Shown here piece by piece: positions 1 through 8,409 of a DNA stretch of 64,000 nt. The stretch is from contig JBMOIP010000022.1 of the NCBI GenBank assembly GCA_049317265.1, positions 1 through 64,000 on the forward strand. The letters are read 5' to 3'. The notes under the pieces were generated by a model, which saw only the letters and a program-made list of their open reading frames with translations, was not told the origin of the DNA and did no database searches. Source of the stretch: CAIVAT01 sp049317265 (GTDB lineage Bacteria > Bacteroidota > Bacteroidia > Bacteroidales > FEN-979). The stretch's first letter is position 1, and every line of letters begins with the position of its first letter. The position numbers and the translations under genes are program-made.

Positions 1-118
1 AAATAAATCGCCAGCCTCTTGTTTTACAACATAGAAGGGCCGGGGAAGGGTCATTTAGAGTCAAATGTCCATCAAATTTTATCTACTGGTACGATTCCGT
101 TTATTCAATTTATTTTTT

Positions 119-192
119 ACCACAAAGATCACAATGATTTTGCACAAAGGTCACAATGATCTTCTTAGTGAACTTTGTGCCTCCTTTGTGGT
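119..192. repeat. Nested inverted repeat (intergenic hairpin element)
   Basis: The arms ACCACAAAG (119-127) and CTTTGTGGT (184-192) are exact reverse complements. A second pair, GCACAAAG (142-149) and CTTTGTGC (173-180), is nested inside. The outer arm touches the stop codon of the outer-membrane protein gene. A related, longer hairpin lies at 5012-5110 and a decayed half at 34108-34147, so this looks like a dispersed intergenic family rather than a one-off terminator. Confidence 0.6.
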
Positions 193-887
193 TATTTTTT
201 TTCCTTTGCCTTCTTAGATCGAAATGTATAAGCAGCGCCAAGTTTAACATTCACCCCCAGCATTTTGGATTTATCCGCACCCCAGTTCCCGCTGATATCC
301 GTGAGATTCAGGTTGAAACTGGTTTCAAATATCAAATTTACCTGTGGTGAAACAGGGTACTCCATGCCAAGTCCCGGTGCCAGCCCAAACTCAAATTTCG
401 GGTAATATCCCGTTGCATTGCCATTGAGCGTATCAGTTCCTGAATAATAGGGTGCCATGTTAAAAGAGCCAATCGTGCCCGTCAGGTTTGAATGAAGTAA
501 CGTGCCAAAGTAGATGCCCGGGTATATGAAAAATTTCAATTTCGAACCAAACGTGAACTGCGGCTGAAAGTGAAGATAAAGGTTGTCAATCGTGTAGTCG
601 AAGTCCGCCCATTGATGGCTTCCCAGTCCTCCCCACCCTGATTTTACTTTAAACGAACGATGGGTGAATTCAATTGCGATGCCATGGTTGAATGTACATG
701 CGGATCGCTGCCTGGCTGATAAGGTTAGATAATACGCTGCCGGAGAATAGTTGTATTCCGGTTCGCTCCCGTTATCATGGGTATGTGTGAACCAATACCA
801 GGAGTATCCGCAGGTAAGACCGATTTGCAGCTGACCGACAGAAACCATCGGTAAAAGCAACAGGAATAGGACCGTACGAATCTTCAT
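192..887 (-). CDS. Outer-membrane beta-barrel protein (porin-like, function unknown)
   Basis: A 231-residue protein with a signal peptide (MKIRTVLFLLLLPMVSVGQ, cleavage expected near residue 19). The rest is alternating aromatic and polar strands typical of the small Bacteroidota outer-membrane barrel families. The last strand ends in an aromatic residue (AAYTF) followed by a basic tail. An in-frame ATG three codons upstream (896) is possible, but the signal peptide fits better from 887. It follows hypC by about a dozen bases on the same strand, so it is probably co-transcribed with hypFC. Nothing shows what it transports, if anything. Confidence 0.7.
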   Translation of the reverse strand: MKIRTVLFLLLLPMVSVGQLQIGLTCGYSWYWFTHTHDNGSEPEYNYSPAAYYLTLSARQRSACTFNHGIAIEFTHRSFKVKSGWGGLGSHQWADFDYTIDNLYLHFQPQFTFGSKLKFFIYPGIYFGTLLHSNLTGTIGSFNMAPYYSGTDTLNGNATGYYPKFEFGLAPGLGMEYPVSPQVNLIFETSFNLNLTDISGNWGADKSKMLGVNVKLGAAYTFRSKKAKEKK

Positions 888-899
888 GACGGGCAAGGA

Positions 900-1124
900 T
901 CACATATGACTGTTATCCGCTATTTCATTCAGCAGGCGCAGGGTCTCTGCTGCCTCCTCCGGGTCTACTTTTTCGATGGCAAACCCGGCATGAATCATGA
1001 CAAAATCACCGGGATTCACATCGTCGAGCAGCATCAGGCTCGCGTTATATTCAATATCCTCAATGGTTACCAGGGCCATTGAGCCATTGATGCTGATCAC
1101 TTTTGCAGGTATGGCTAAACACAT
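900..1124 (-). CDS. hypC: Hydrogenase maturation chaperone HypC
   Basis: A 74-residue HypC/HypG/HupF-family protein. It begins with the diagnostic MCLAIP motif, whose Cys2 (exposed after Met removal) carries the Fe(CN)2CO unit with HypD in known systems. The length is normal. The body forms the expected small OB-like fold (KVISINGSMALVTI...VNPGDFVMIHAGFAIEKVD). Its start overlaps the end of hypF by 10 bases, so the two are translationally coupled. It would help assemble the active site of a [NiFe] hydrogenase. hypA, B, D, E and hydrogenase structural genes are not in the window and may lie outside it. Confidence 0.95.
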   Translation of the reverse strand: MCLAIPAKVISINGSMALVTIEDIEYNASLMLLDDVNPGDFVMIHAGFAIEKVDPEEAAETLRLLNEIADNSHM

Positions 1125-3394
1125 TTCTTCTCCCTCCTTTTTGATGCGATGGCAAGTTGCCCCAGTGCAATTCCTCCGTCGTTTGAAGGTACTGCAATAT
1201 GGGAAAAAACTTCAAAATCATTTGCTTCCAGCATCCTGATGGTTCCTTCCAGGAGATATTTATTCTGGAAAACCCCGCCGGATAACACAGCTTTGTTTAC
1301 TCCTTCTTTACTTCGAATGGAGTTTACAACTTCAAAGATAACCGAAATAATGGTATTGTGGAACTTTGATGCTATTAATCGGATACCGACACCCCGCGAG
1401 AGATCTTCAACAATTTCACGAAGGGTTTCGTCAAACCGGATGACTGATCCAGTTTTATAATTATAGCGTTCCGCGCAGTCGTCTTGAACCAGAGCTTCAA
1501 GCTTCATAGGGCCTTCCGCCTGGAATGTCGATACCTGGCACAAACCAAGGAGCGAAGCTACGGCGTCAAACAACCGGCCTGCACCTGACGTCAGCGGAGA
1601 GTTAATTCCACTGCCGATCATATGGGTGATCAGCCGGATTTTTTCGGGATCGAGATCGCCGAAAAAGGGTAATTGAAGGCTTGAAGAGTCATCCCCATAG
1701 ACTTTGTACAACCAGGCGACGGCCATTCTCCAGGGCTCTTTGGTAGCCAGGTCACCTCCTGGCATAGGGAGATATTCAAAATGAGTAATTCGTTTGTAAT
1801 CAATTAAATCGCACAGAAAAAATTCCGACCCCCAGGTGTTGCCGTCATCGCCCATCCCGGTGCCATCGAGGGCTACCCCGATCACCCTTTCATCAAGATG
1901 GTGTTCGGCCATGCAGGAGGCTATGTGGGCGTGATGATGCTGCACCTGAACCACAGGTATCTCACTGAAATTCCGGGCTGTTTTGGTCGAGATGTAGTCG
2001 GGGTGCAGATCCACCGCCAGCAATGTTGGTTTTACCCGGAATAGTTTGAGAAACTGGGCAATGGTCTCCTCATAAAACCGTGTTGTTTCCATTCCCTGGA
2101 GATCCCCGATATGCTGGCTCAAAATGGCATTATTTCCCTTCCCGATGCAAAAGCAGTTGGTCAGTTCGGCTCCGAAGGCCAATATCCCATTGGTATCCAG
2201 GACTGTTCGCACAGGAGTGGGAGCATATCCTCGGGAACGACGCAAAATACGTTCCCTTCCTGCCATGATCCTTACCACTGAATCGTCGGTTCGGTTATAG
2301 ATGTCTCGGTTGTGGAGAACCTGGGCATCCACAAGTCCTGAAAAACGGGAAAGGGCACTGGGGTTGTCGATGAGGATGGGCTCATTGCTGAGATTCCCGC
2401 TGGTCAGTACGATGGCAGTTGTTTCAAGTTGCTGAAAAAGAAGGTGTTGAAAGGGCATGTATGGCAACATTACCCCAAGCAGGCTGAGACCGGAATTGAT
2501 GTCCCTGGCAAGCTGTGGCCGGTTGTCCGGACGTTTCACCTCCAGCAGGACAATGGGAGTGTGCCACGACAAGAGTGAGCGCTCTTCCACGTCATCTGTC
2601 ACAGCATGGTTTTTCAGCGATTCAATATCGCGGAACATCACGGCAAATGGTTTTCCGTCGCGGTTTTTAATTTTCCGTAACCTCTCAACGGCAGCCTCAC
2701 TGAATGCGTCACAGGCCAGGTGCATGCCTCCGAGTCCCTTGATGAGGACAATACCGCCATTGTCAATACAGGTGGCGGTTTCTTCCATGATGGGCCCAAT
2801 CTCCGTGCAGGTTGTTCCAGCTTTTGTAATCAGCTCATAGCCGGGCCCGCAGACTGCACAGGCCGTGGGCTGTGCATGGAATCTACGGTCGGTGACATCT
2901 TCATATTCCAGTCTGCAGTCCGGGCACATCTGGAAACACTTCATTGTTGTTTTCTCCCGGTCATAAGGCAGATCCTCAATAATGGTGAACCGGGGGCCGC
3001 AGTTGGTGCAGTTGACAAAGGCATAACCGAGCCGGTTGCCGGGGATTTTGATGTCCTCCATGCATTCGCTGCAAACTGCAATATCAGGACTGATCTCGGT
3101 AACCTCTTCGGAAACATTGTTGCTTTTCAGGATCTCAAACCGGTGGAACTCCTCCCATGTAACCTCTTCTGTCAGGACTAATGCGATCATGGAGGCAGGC
3201 GGGGCCTCTGCTTCCAGTGAGACGAGAAAATCAGCCAGGGTTTCTGCCTCCCCGCTTACCCGGATGAGCACATTTTCATTGGTGTTTCGCACCCAGCCAT
3301 GAAGCCCGTGCCTGACCGCGATCCGGTAGATAAATGGCCTGAATCCGACCCCCTGGACCAAACCCGTGACCGTTATATGCAGTGTTTTTTTAAT
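1115..3394 (-). CDS. hypF: Carbamoyltransferase HypF
   Basis: HypF makes the cyanide ligands of [NiFe] hydrogenase from carbamoyl phosphate. Domains in order: an N-terminal acylphosphatase domain (VQGVGFRPF near residue 12), two zinc-finger motifs (CSEC, CTNCGPRF, CPDC and CAVCGPGY between about 105 and 185), a YrdC-like adenylation domain (KGLGGMHLACDA) and a Kae1-like domain (VQHHHAHIASCMAEH). About 759 residues is the family length. Start choice: no in-frame ATG exists. The first ATG-like codon, TTG at 3361, would cut off the first beta strand of the acylphosphatase domain. An ATT at 3394 restores the usual beginning (IKKTLHITVTGLVQGVGFRPF) and lies about 24 bases below a good -7 box. The exact start is inferred. 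Confidence 0.93.
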   Translation of the reverse strand: MKKTLHITVTGLVQGVGFRPFIYRIAVRHGLHGWVRNTNENVLIRVSGEAETLADFLVSLEAEAPPASMIALVLTEEVTWEEFHRFEILKSNNVSEEVTEISPDIAVCSECMEDIKIPGNRLGYAFVNCTNCGPRFTIIEDLPYDREKTTMKCFQMCPDCRLEYEDVTDRRFHAQPTACAVCGPGYELITKAGTTCTEIGPIMEETATCIDNGGIVLIKGLGGMHLACDAFSEAAVERLRKIKNRDGKPFAVMFRDIESLKNHAVTDDVEERSLLSWHTPIVLLEVKRPDNRPQLARDINSGLSLLGVMLPYMPFQHLLFQQLETTAIVLTSGNLSNEPILIDNPSALSRFSGLVDAQVLHNRDIYNRTDDSVVRIMAGRERILRRSRGYAPTPVRTVLDTNGILAFGAELTNCFCIGKGNNAILSQHIGDLQGMETTRFYEETIAQFLKLFRVKPTLLAVDLHPDYISTKTARNFSEIPVVQVQHHHAHIASCMAEHHLDERVIGVALDGTGMGDDGNTWGSEFFLCDLIDYKRITHFEYLPMPGGDLATKEPWRMAVAWLYKVYGDDSSSLQLPFFGDLDPEKIRLITHMIGSGINSPLTSGAGRLFDAVASLLGLCQVSTFQAEGPMKLEALVQDDCAERYNYKTGSVIRFDETLREIVEDLSRGVGIRLIASKFHNTIISVIFEVVNSIRSKEGVNKAVLSGGVFQNKYLLEGTIRMLEANDFEVFSHIAVPSNDGGIALGQLAIASKRREKKCV

Positions 3395-3417
3395 GGAGTG
3401 AGAAGTTATTTATAAAT

Positions 3418-3426
3418 GTAAAAGTA
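3418..3426 (-). promoter_or_regulatory. Putative -7 promoter box for hypF-hypC-OMP
   Basis: Reads TACTTTTAC on the minus strand, close to the Bacteroidota TAnnTTTG -7 consensus. It lies about 24 bases before the proposed hypF start at 3394. The same word precedes two other minus-strand genes, at 8272-8280 and 53260-53268. No clear -33 TTTG is visible. Confidence 0.4.
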
Positions 3427-3463
3427 TGCATATTTTACTTATTTTAGCCCGAAATTGGTTCAT

Positions 3464-4192
3464 ATGATTACATTCCTTACAGGTTTTGTTGCCAGTATAG
3501 CGCACGTAGTTACCGGTCCTGACCACCTTGCCGCCGTGACTCCTTTGGCCATCGACAGCCGGAAAAAGTCGTGGATGATCGGTTTGTCGTGGGGTTTCGG
3601 GCACACCCTCGGGATGTTGCTGATCGGACTGCTATTTGTCTTATTCAAAGAATTTCTTCCGGTGGAGGCCATCTCAAAACACAGCGATACCGTCATCGGC
3701 TTTTTGCTGATCGCAATTGGAAGCTGGGCCATCGTGAGAACCTACCTTCGCCATTCACATGGAAACAGGCCCCATTCGCATTTTCACACCAGGCCATTTT
3801 TATATGCTCACATTCACCGGCATACCCATGTCCACAAAGCAGCTCCCTATGCGGAGAGTCCGGGCGATCACGAGCATGAGCATGTGAGGACTGTCAGGCA
3901 AAATGCGTTGGCAGCGATGTTTATTGGTGTAATCCATGGATTTGCGGGGTTCAGCCATTTGTTTGCCTTGCTCCCTTCACTGGCGTTGCCTACCGTGATG
4001 GCATCGGTCATTTATATCTCAGCGTTTGCAGCCGGAACGATCATGACGATGATTTTGTTTGCCTTTATTCTTGGATTTGTGGCGTTCCGCTCCGTTGAAA
4101 AGGAGAAACAGACCTTCCTGAAATGGTTTACCTTTACAGGAGGACTGCTGGCAATAGGCGTAGGGATATTGTGGCTAATCCACCCGTTTTAA
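3464..4192 (+). CDS. Nickel/cobalt permease-like membrane protein (NicO/HupE type) with His-rich loop
   Basis: A 242-residue integral membrane protein with about six hydrophobic segments. The first carries HVVTGPDHLAAVTPLA, resembling the His/Asp metal-selectivity motif of NicO/HupE/RcnA-type permeases. A long cytoplasmic loop (about residues 98-145) is packed with His (HSHGNRPHSHFHTRPF, HIHRHTHVHK, HEHEH), typical of Ni/Co-handling proteins. The ATG at 3464 is preferred over an upstream TTG at 3455. It is divergent from hypFC, so nickel import for hydrogenase is the likely job. Export, or another metal, cannot be excluded from sequence alone. The gene overlaps the convergent DUF4197 gene by 4 bases. 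Confidence 0.8.
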   Translation: MITFLTGFVASIAHVVTGPDHLAAVTPLAIDSRKKSWMIGLSWGFGHTLGMLLIGLLFVLFKEFLPVEAISKHSDTVIGFLLIAIGSWAIVRTYLRHSHGNRPHSHFHTRPFLYAHIHRHTHVHKAAPYAESPGDHEHEHVRTVRQNALAAMFIGVIHGFAGFSHLFALLPSLALPTVMASVIYISAFAAGTIMTMILFAFILGFVAFRSVEKEKQTFLKWFTFTGGLLAIGVGILWLIHPF

Positions 4193-4902
4193 TTTCCAAA
4201 CACTTTTTTCAGCAGTTCCGTGGCCCTGGCGGCAGGATCTTTCCTGATTTTGGCCTCTTCCCTGGCAACCATGGTGAAAAGTCCTGATATGGCTTTATCC
4301 GTCACATAGGCCGTCAGATCCGGATTTTGCTTTTTGACGAACGGGATCTGGTTGTACTGTTTTATTACGTCTGCCCATAACCTGGTGGCATCCACCTTAT
4401 CAAGGGAGGTTTTGATGATGGGAGTGAACTTTTCCTTCAACCCGGGGGAGGTTGTTTTTTTCAGGTAGACGGTTGCTGCATCATTGCTTCCTTTCACGAT
4501 GTTGATGGCGTCGGTGATGCTCATGCCATTGATGGCTGCAACAAAGACCGGTTCAGCGCTTTTTGCTGCATCTTCGGCTGCACGGTTCAGGGAGGCAATT
4601 ACCTCATCAACCTGCGAACCCAGGCCGATGGCACGGAGTTTTGTTTCAACGTCTTTTGCCTCCTGCGGAAAAGGGATTTTAATTTCGGGGTTTGCAAAGT
4701 AGCCGTTCACTTTCGACACGATCTTCACGCTCTCACCGGTACCTTTAATAAGTGCCTCGCGGATCCCTGCTGCGGCATCTTTTTCAGATAATCCTCCTTT
4801 GGCCATGTCGGTGACCTGTTTGATGGAGATCGGAAACTGGGCCCGGAGGGCGAGGGCGCTTGTAATTATGATAAACAGTGAAAGAAGGATCCTTTTATTC
4901 AT
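4189..4902 (-). CDS. DUF4197 family periplasmic protein
   Basis: A 237-residue protein with a signal peptide (MNKRILLSLFIIITSALALRAQ). The mature part matches the DUF4197 pattern: LSEKDAAAGIREALIKGTGESV, then YFANPEIKIPFPQEAKDVETKLRA (the fixed 'P...IPFP' region), and KKTTSPGLKEKFTPIIKTSL before the C-terminal helices. The family is all-alpha and of unknown function. The stop overlaps that of the convergent permease gene. No operon partner is evident. Confidence 0.85.
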   Translation of the reverse strand: MNKRILLSLFIIITSALALRAQFPISIKQVTDMAKGGLSEKDAAAGIREALIKGTGESVKIVSKVNGYFANPEIKIPFPQEAKDVETKLRAIGLGSQVDEVIASLNRAAEDAAKSAEPVFVAAINGMSITDAINIVKGSNDAATVYLKKTTSPGLKEKFTPIIKTSLDKVDATRLWADVIKQYNQIPFVKKQNPDLTAYVTDKAISGLFTMVAREEAKIRKDPAARATELLKKVFGN

Positions 4903-5011
4903 GGGATGGGGCTATTTGTCTCTTGCAAACGGAATTTTTCCCGATTTGTTTTATTTTGCATTTGCAGATTGATGTATCCTTTTAAAATGAGTACCTTTAG
5001 ATGGGTTTTTA

Positions 5012-5110
5012 ACCACAGTAGGTACATAGAACACAGTAGGAAGGCACAATAGAAAAATGATCATAACACCCTAATGTGTTTTCTACTCTGCCCTATGTGC
5101 CTACTGTGGT
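5012..5110. repeat. Large imperfect inverted repeat upstream of the heparinase-like gene
   Basis: The 18-base arms ACCACAGTAGGTACATAG (5012-5029) and CTATGTGCCTACTGTGGT (5093-5110) pair at 17 of 18 positions across a 63-base loop. The loop holds a further degenerate copy of the arm (CACAGTAGG at about 5033). The 3' arm ends 21 bases before the ATG at 5132. The layout resembles the element at 119-192. Confidence 0.65.
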
Positions 5111-5131
5111 AACAAAACATCCGATAAAAAA

Positions 5132-7798
5132 ATGAAAGTTCGTCTTGTTTATTATCTTCTGATTTTATCTCTTCCATGCCGGGTTTTCTCCCAGGGAAGC
5201 TGGACCCCAACGGGGGCAGATCCCACTTTCCCCAGGACGGTGCTCGACAGTACAGCCGTACCTGTAGTCAGGGCATCGCTTAATGATCCCGATCATCTCA
5301 CCCTGTATGGCAGTATCTGGGCAAACGCAAATTCAGCCATCCCGGCCGGGAACTCAACCATCGAGGACCGGGCAGCCCGTTCGCTGATTGCCAAGGAGGC
5401 AGCCTTTGTTTACCTGATGGACAGGAAGTATTCCGCCAACACCATCACGCCCTTGTCCCAGGGAGCAAGAGATTCACTGCTTAACCGTGTGATCGGTTTG
5501 CTGGAACAGGTGAATACCGATGTGGATGTAGGGAGTGGCTGGACTTTTTACAATCCCTGGCAGCACAGGTCGAAGGAACTTATTGCCTGCCTGGTCGCTT
5601 ATGACCTGCTGAAAGGGGCTGGCGTTCCACAGGCGCTGCTGGCAACCTCCAAAGCCAACCTGCTTACTTTTACGGCCAACCTCTACCAGAAATCGATGGC
5701 GTCGTACGTGGTTTTTCTCTTCATCACCATGAAATTCTTCACCTTCCAGTTTAACAACCACAGCATCATGACTGCGTCGGCGCTGGGTCTGGCTGCGATT
5801 GTATTCAATGACAATTCCAGTCCAAACATAAACTACCAGCCCCAGAACTGGATCAATGCCGGTTTGTACAACCTTGACAATACCTTATGGCTGGAAAACG
5901 GAACCTATCCCCGTGTCTCTGAGCCCGACACCCTTGCAGGATATGCCGAAGGCCCGAATTACCTTAAATATGCCTTTGAAAATGCCTTCCCTTTTATCCG
6001 TTCTATGGGAAATTTTCTCCCGGACGGGAGTTATCCGGCCACCTTTAACAACACCTCCCGAACCATCCGGAACCCATGGTTTGACCCCCGGTATGACAGG
6101 CTCTACGACTGGATGAACAAAATCCGGCAGCCCGACGGGAGCTGTCCCTCGATTCACGACTGTGCGCTGGGGTTCGGAACAACCATTACTGCGCTTTCGG
6201 GAAAGCCTCAGTTTAACTGGCCCAACCCGGGCTGGACACCTGATGATCCCTCCACCAGGATGCAGTACATTGCCACCAATGTGGCACATGGCACCATCAC
6301 CGACAGCCTTTTCCAGTCCTTACCGGCCGCGGGAAGCCTCGTGTTTCGCTCCTCCTGGGAGGCTGCAGCAATCTACATGCACATGATCGGAAAACATGAA
6401 ATCGCTCTGACCGGGGCCAAGGCACATCACCAGGGCGATGCATCTTCTTTCTCGGTGATGGCGTATGGCGAGATGCTTGCTGTTGATCCCGGCTATCCGG
6501 GCGCCTCCCTTGCCGACCTTGAAAACAAGGCCATTGATCACAGCCTGATCCTGGTGAATGGCGCCGGTCCTTTGCCGCCAAACGGCGAGCTTGTAAGTAC
6601 CGCTACCAATACGGCTTATATCGAACACTGCTTTGACACGCCTCTTCTCGATTACGGAGAGGTGAGGGTTAGCTGCCAGGGGGCAGATATCATCCGGAAA
6701 AATCTCTTTGTGAGGAACAGGTATTTTCTGCTGACTGATTTTGTCTCCTCCGCCACAACGAAAAACTTTACCTGGCAGCTCCATGGAAACGGATTGTATG
6801 GCAGTGTTCCCGGGGCGCCAACAGGAGCATTCGCGCCCGATTTTGCCAACGGAAGGGGCATCTATTCGCGGAGTGCGGCATCGCTTTTTGTCCAGGTAAA
6901 TGTGCCCGGATCTGCATCCGGTTATACCCATGAACAGGACAGCATGGCCATTGGCGGCGGGTTCAGGAAATATTCAAAAATGCTGGTACAAAAGAACAAT
7001 ACCACCGGAACCTTATTCCTGTCCACCCTCTTTCCCTATACCGTATCGCCACCGCAGGTTATGCAGGCGAGCCGGGGAAATGTGGTTACCGGGGTGAATA
7101 TTCAGCAGGATAATTACCGGGACCTGGTCTTTTGTTCCCAGGCCGGCGCTTTGCATATTGTACCTTCCGATTCAACCGGAATGAATATCCCGGTAAAGGG
7201 TAATGGCAGGATAAACTTCCTCTCAAAAACCGCCGACGGAGGGTTTTCATCAGCATTCATTCAGTATGGCGACAGCCTCCTTGCGGGTACTCAACCCATC
7301 ATTCGTACCGGGAAGAAGATGGATGTTGCCTGGATGGAGATCGACTCCTCCCTCTCAGGTGGTTACGTCTCCGACTTCGGAACCGTCAGTTTATTCTCCA
7401 AAAGGGCATTGCAATTACTTAAGGGACCTGTTTCATCCATCTCCTATGACTCCACGCATCATGCAGCCATTGTTGTTTTTAGCGGGAAGGGCAATTTTAC
7501 CTTAGGAAGGGCCGATCTTACCTGGGTTTGGACCGGCCAGGTGAATGATGAGTGGCATAACCAGTCAAACTGGATCATGCAGGATCATCCGTTTATCAAC
7601 GGGGTTCCCGCTGCCACCAACAATGTGATCATCCCTGCAGGAGCAGCTCACATGCCGGTTGTTTCATCAGCGAATCCTGCCGTTTGTCATGATCTTACCA
7701 TACGGCGGGATGCATCCTTAACTGTCGGACTGCTGAAATTTCTTACGGTGGAGGGAGTTTTGACGATTGAAAACAACCAGCCTTATATCCATCGTTAA
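5132..7798 (+). CDS. Secreted heparinase II/III-like polysaccharide lyase candidate
   Basis: An 888-residue exported protein with signal peptide MKVRLVYYLLILSLPCRVFSQ. The N-terminal half is an alpha/alpha-toroid (about residues 60-400). The motif HHQGDASSFSVMAYGEMLAVDPGY near residue 436 is the hallmark start of the heparinase II/III beta-sandwich domain, where the His and the D-x-S-F region lie near the active site. The C-terminal 90 residues (WTGQVNDEWHNQSNW...) form a separate beta module common in Bacteroidota surface proteins. No T9SS tail was recognised. No SusC/SusD pair is adjacent, so this is not an obvious PUL, and the substrate (an acidic polysaccharide by family analogy) is unknown. 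Confidence 0.78.
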   Translation: MKVRLVYYLLILSLPCRVFSQGSWTPTGADPTFPRTVLDSTAVPVVRASLNDPDHLTLYGSIWANANSAIPAGNSTIEDRAARSLIAKEAAFVYLMDRKYSANTITPLSQGARDSLLNRVIGLLEQVNTDVDVGSGWTFYNPWQHRSKELIACLVAYDLLKGAGVPQALLATSKANLLTFTANLYQKSMASYVVFLFITMKFFTFQFNNHSIMTASALGLAAIVFNDNSSPNINYQPQNWINAGLYNLDNTLWLENGTYPRVSEPDTLAGYAEGPNYLKYAFENAFPFIRSMGNFLPDGSYPATFNNTSRTIRNPWFDPRYDRLYDWMNKIRQPDGSCPSIHDCALGFGTTITALSGKPQFNWPNPGWTPDDPSTRMQYIATNVAHGTITDSLFQSLPAAGSLVFRSSWEAAAIYMHMIGKHEIALTGAKAHHQGDASSFSVMAYGEMLAVDPGYPGASLADLENKAIDHSLILVNGAGPLPPNGELVSTATNTAYIEHCFDTPLLDYGEVRVSCQGADIIRKNLFVRNRYFLLTDFVSSATTKNFTWQLHGNGLYGSVPGAPTGAFAPDFANGRGIYSRSAASLFVQVNVPGSASGYTHEQDSMAIGGGFRKYSKMLVQKNNTTGTLFLSTLFPYTVSPPQVMQASRGNVVTGVNIQQDNYRDLVFCSQAGALHIVPSDSTGMNIPVKGNGRINFLSKTADGGFSSAFIQYGDSLLAGTQPIIRTGKKMDVAWMEIDSSLSGGYVSDFGTVSLFSKRALQLLKGPVSSISYDSTHHAAIVVFSGKGNFTLGRADLTWVWTGQVNDEWHNQSNWIMQDHPFINGVPAATNNVIIPAGAAHMPVVSSANPAVCHDLTIRRDASLTVGLLKFLTVEGVLTIENNQPYIHR

Positions 7799-8229
7799 AA
7801 GGTAATCGTGTATTCATAATTCACCGGAGCCGGCTTTTCCTTACTGGTTTCAGGAGTAGGAGCAGTTTCGGTTTTGGGCGCAGCAGAATAGTTTATCCTG
7901 ACGCCTGCAGGCAACTTAAAGTTGATGCTGGTTTTTGTGGTCATTTTGACCCGTACGCCTCTGTTTTTAACAGATTCAAAGCGGAGCAGCTTTACCACGC
8001 GCATGGCCTCTTCATCACAGCCATGTCCAATTCCTTTCAGCACCCTTGGATGGCTGACGAGACCGTTGTCGTGAATGTCGAATTCCACCATCACAGATCC
8101 TTCCACGCCGGCTGCCAGTGCGGCTTCAGGGTACCTTAGGCTGGCAGCAACCGCTTCCTTGAAGGCAGCGCTTCCGCCAGGGTATTTGGGAAGTTTCAGA
8201 AATTGCTTTTTATGATGATGTTCAGGCAT
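7795..8229 (-). CDS. TonB C-terminal-domain protein without membrane anchor
   Basis: A 144-residue protein made almost entirely of one TonB C-terminal domain: the YPGGSAAFKEAVAASLRYPEAA opening, then GSVMVEFDIHDNGLVSHPRVLKGIGHGCDEEAMRVVKLL. The tail is Pro/Thr/Lys-rich. Ordinary TonB proteins have an N-terminal membrane helix and periplasmic linker. Here there is neither, and no signal peptide, so the product looks cytosolic or uses another route. It could be a fragment of a longer TonB, but it starts cleanly below a promoter-like box. The stop overlaps the convergent heparinase-like gene. Confidence 0.8.
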   Translation of the reverse strand: MPEHHHKKQFLKLPKYPGGSAAFKEAVAASLRYPEAALAAGVEGSVMVEFDIHDNGLVSHPRVLKGIGHGCDEEAMRVVKLLRFESVKNRGVRVKMTTKTSINFKLPAGVRINYSAAPKTETAPTPETSKEKPAPVNYEYTITF

Positions 8230-8271
8230 TGTTTGCAGTGGGTTATGATTCTTCGGACATTTAAACGTAGT

Positions 8272-8280
8272 GTAAAAGTA
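8272..8280 (-). promoter_or_regulatory. Putative -7 box for the TonB-domain gene
   Basis: TACTTTTAC on the minus strand, about 43 bases before the ATG at 8229. It is identical to the boxes proposed upstream of hypF and xdhA. No convincing -33 element was seen. Confidence 0.35.
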
Positions 8281-8332
8281 CTAATTTTATCGGGAATTCA
8301 CCTTAAGAGCGAAAACCATCCCAGTTAATTTT

Positions 8333-8341
8333 TATCTTTAC
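8333..8341 (+). promoter_or_regulatory. Putative -7 box for the FG-GAP sensor kinase gene
   Basis: TATCTTTAC matches TAnnTTTG except for the final G. It places transcription start near 8347, just before the earliest possible kinase ATG at 8359. Confidence 0.35.
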
Positions 8342-8409
8342 ATGAGAACTTTCTGTCAATGTGTTGTTTTGTGAATCCCGTCCGGGTATTATTTCCTCAG
8401 GCTGAAGTG

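Noticed and set aside
2457..3302. Plus-strand frames within the hypF gene
   Set aside because: They are shadows of a well-conserved gene and have no recognised domain, promoter or signal peptide.
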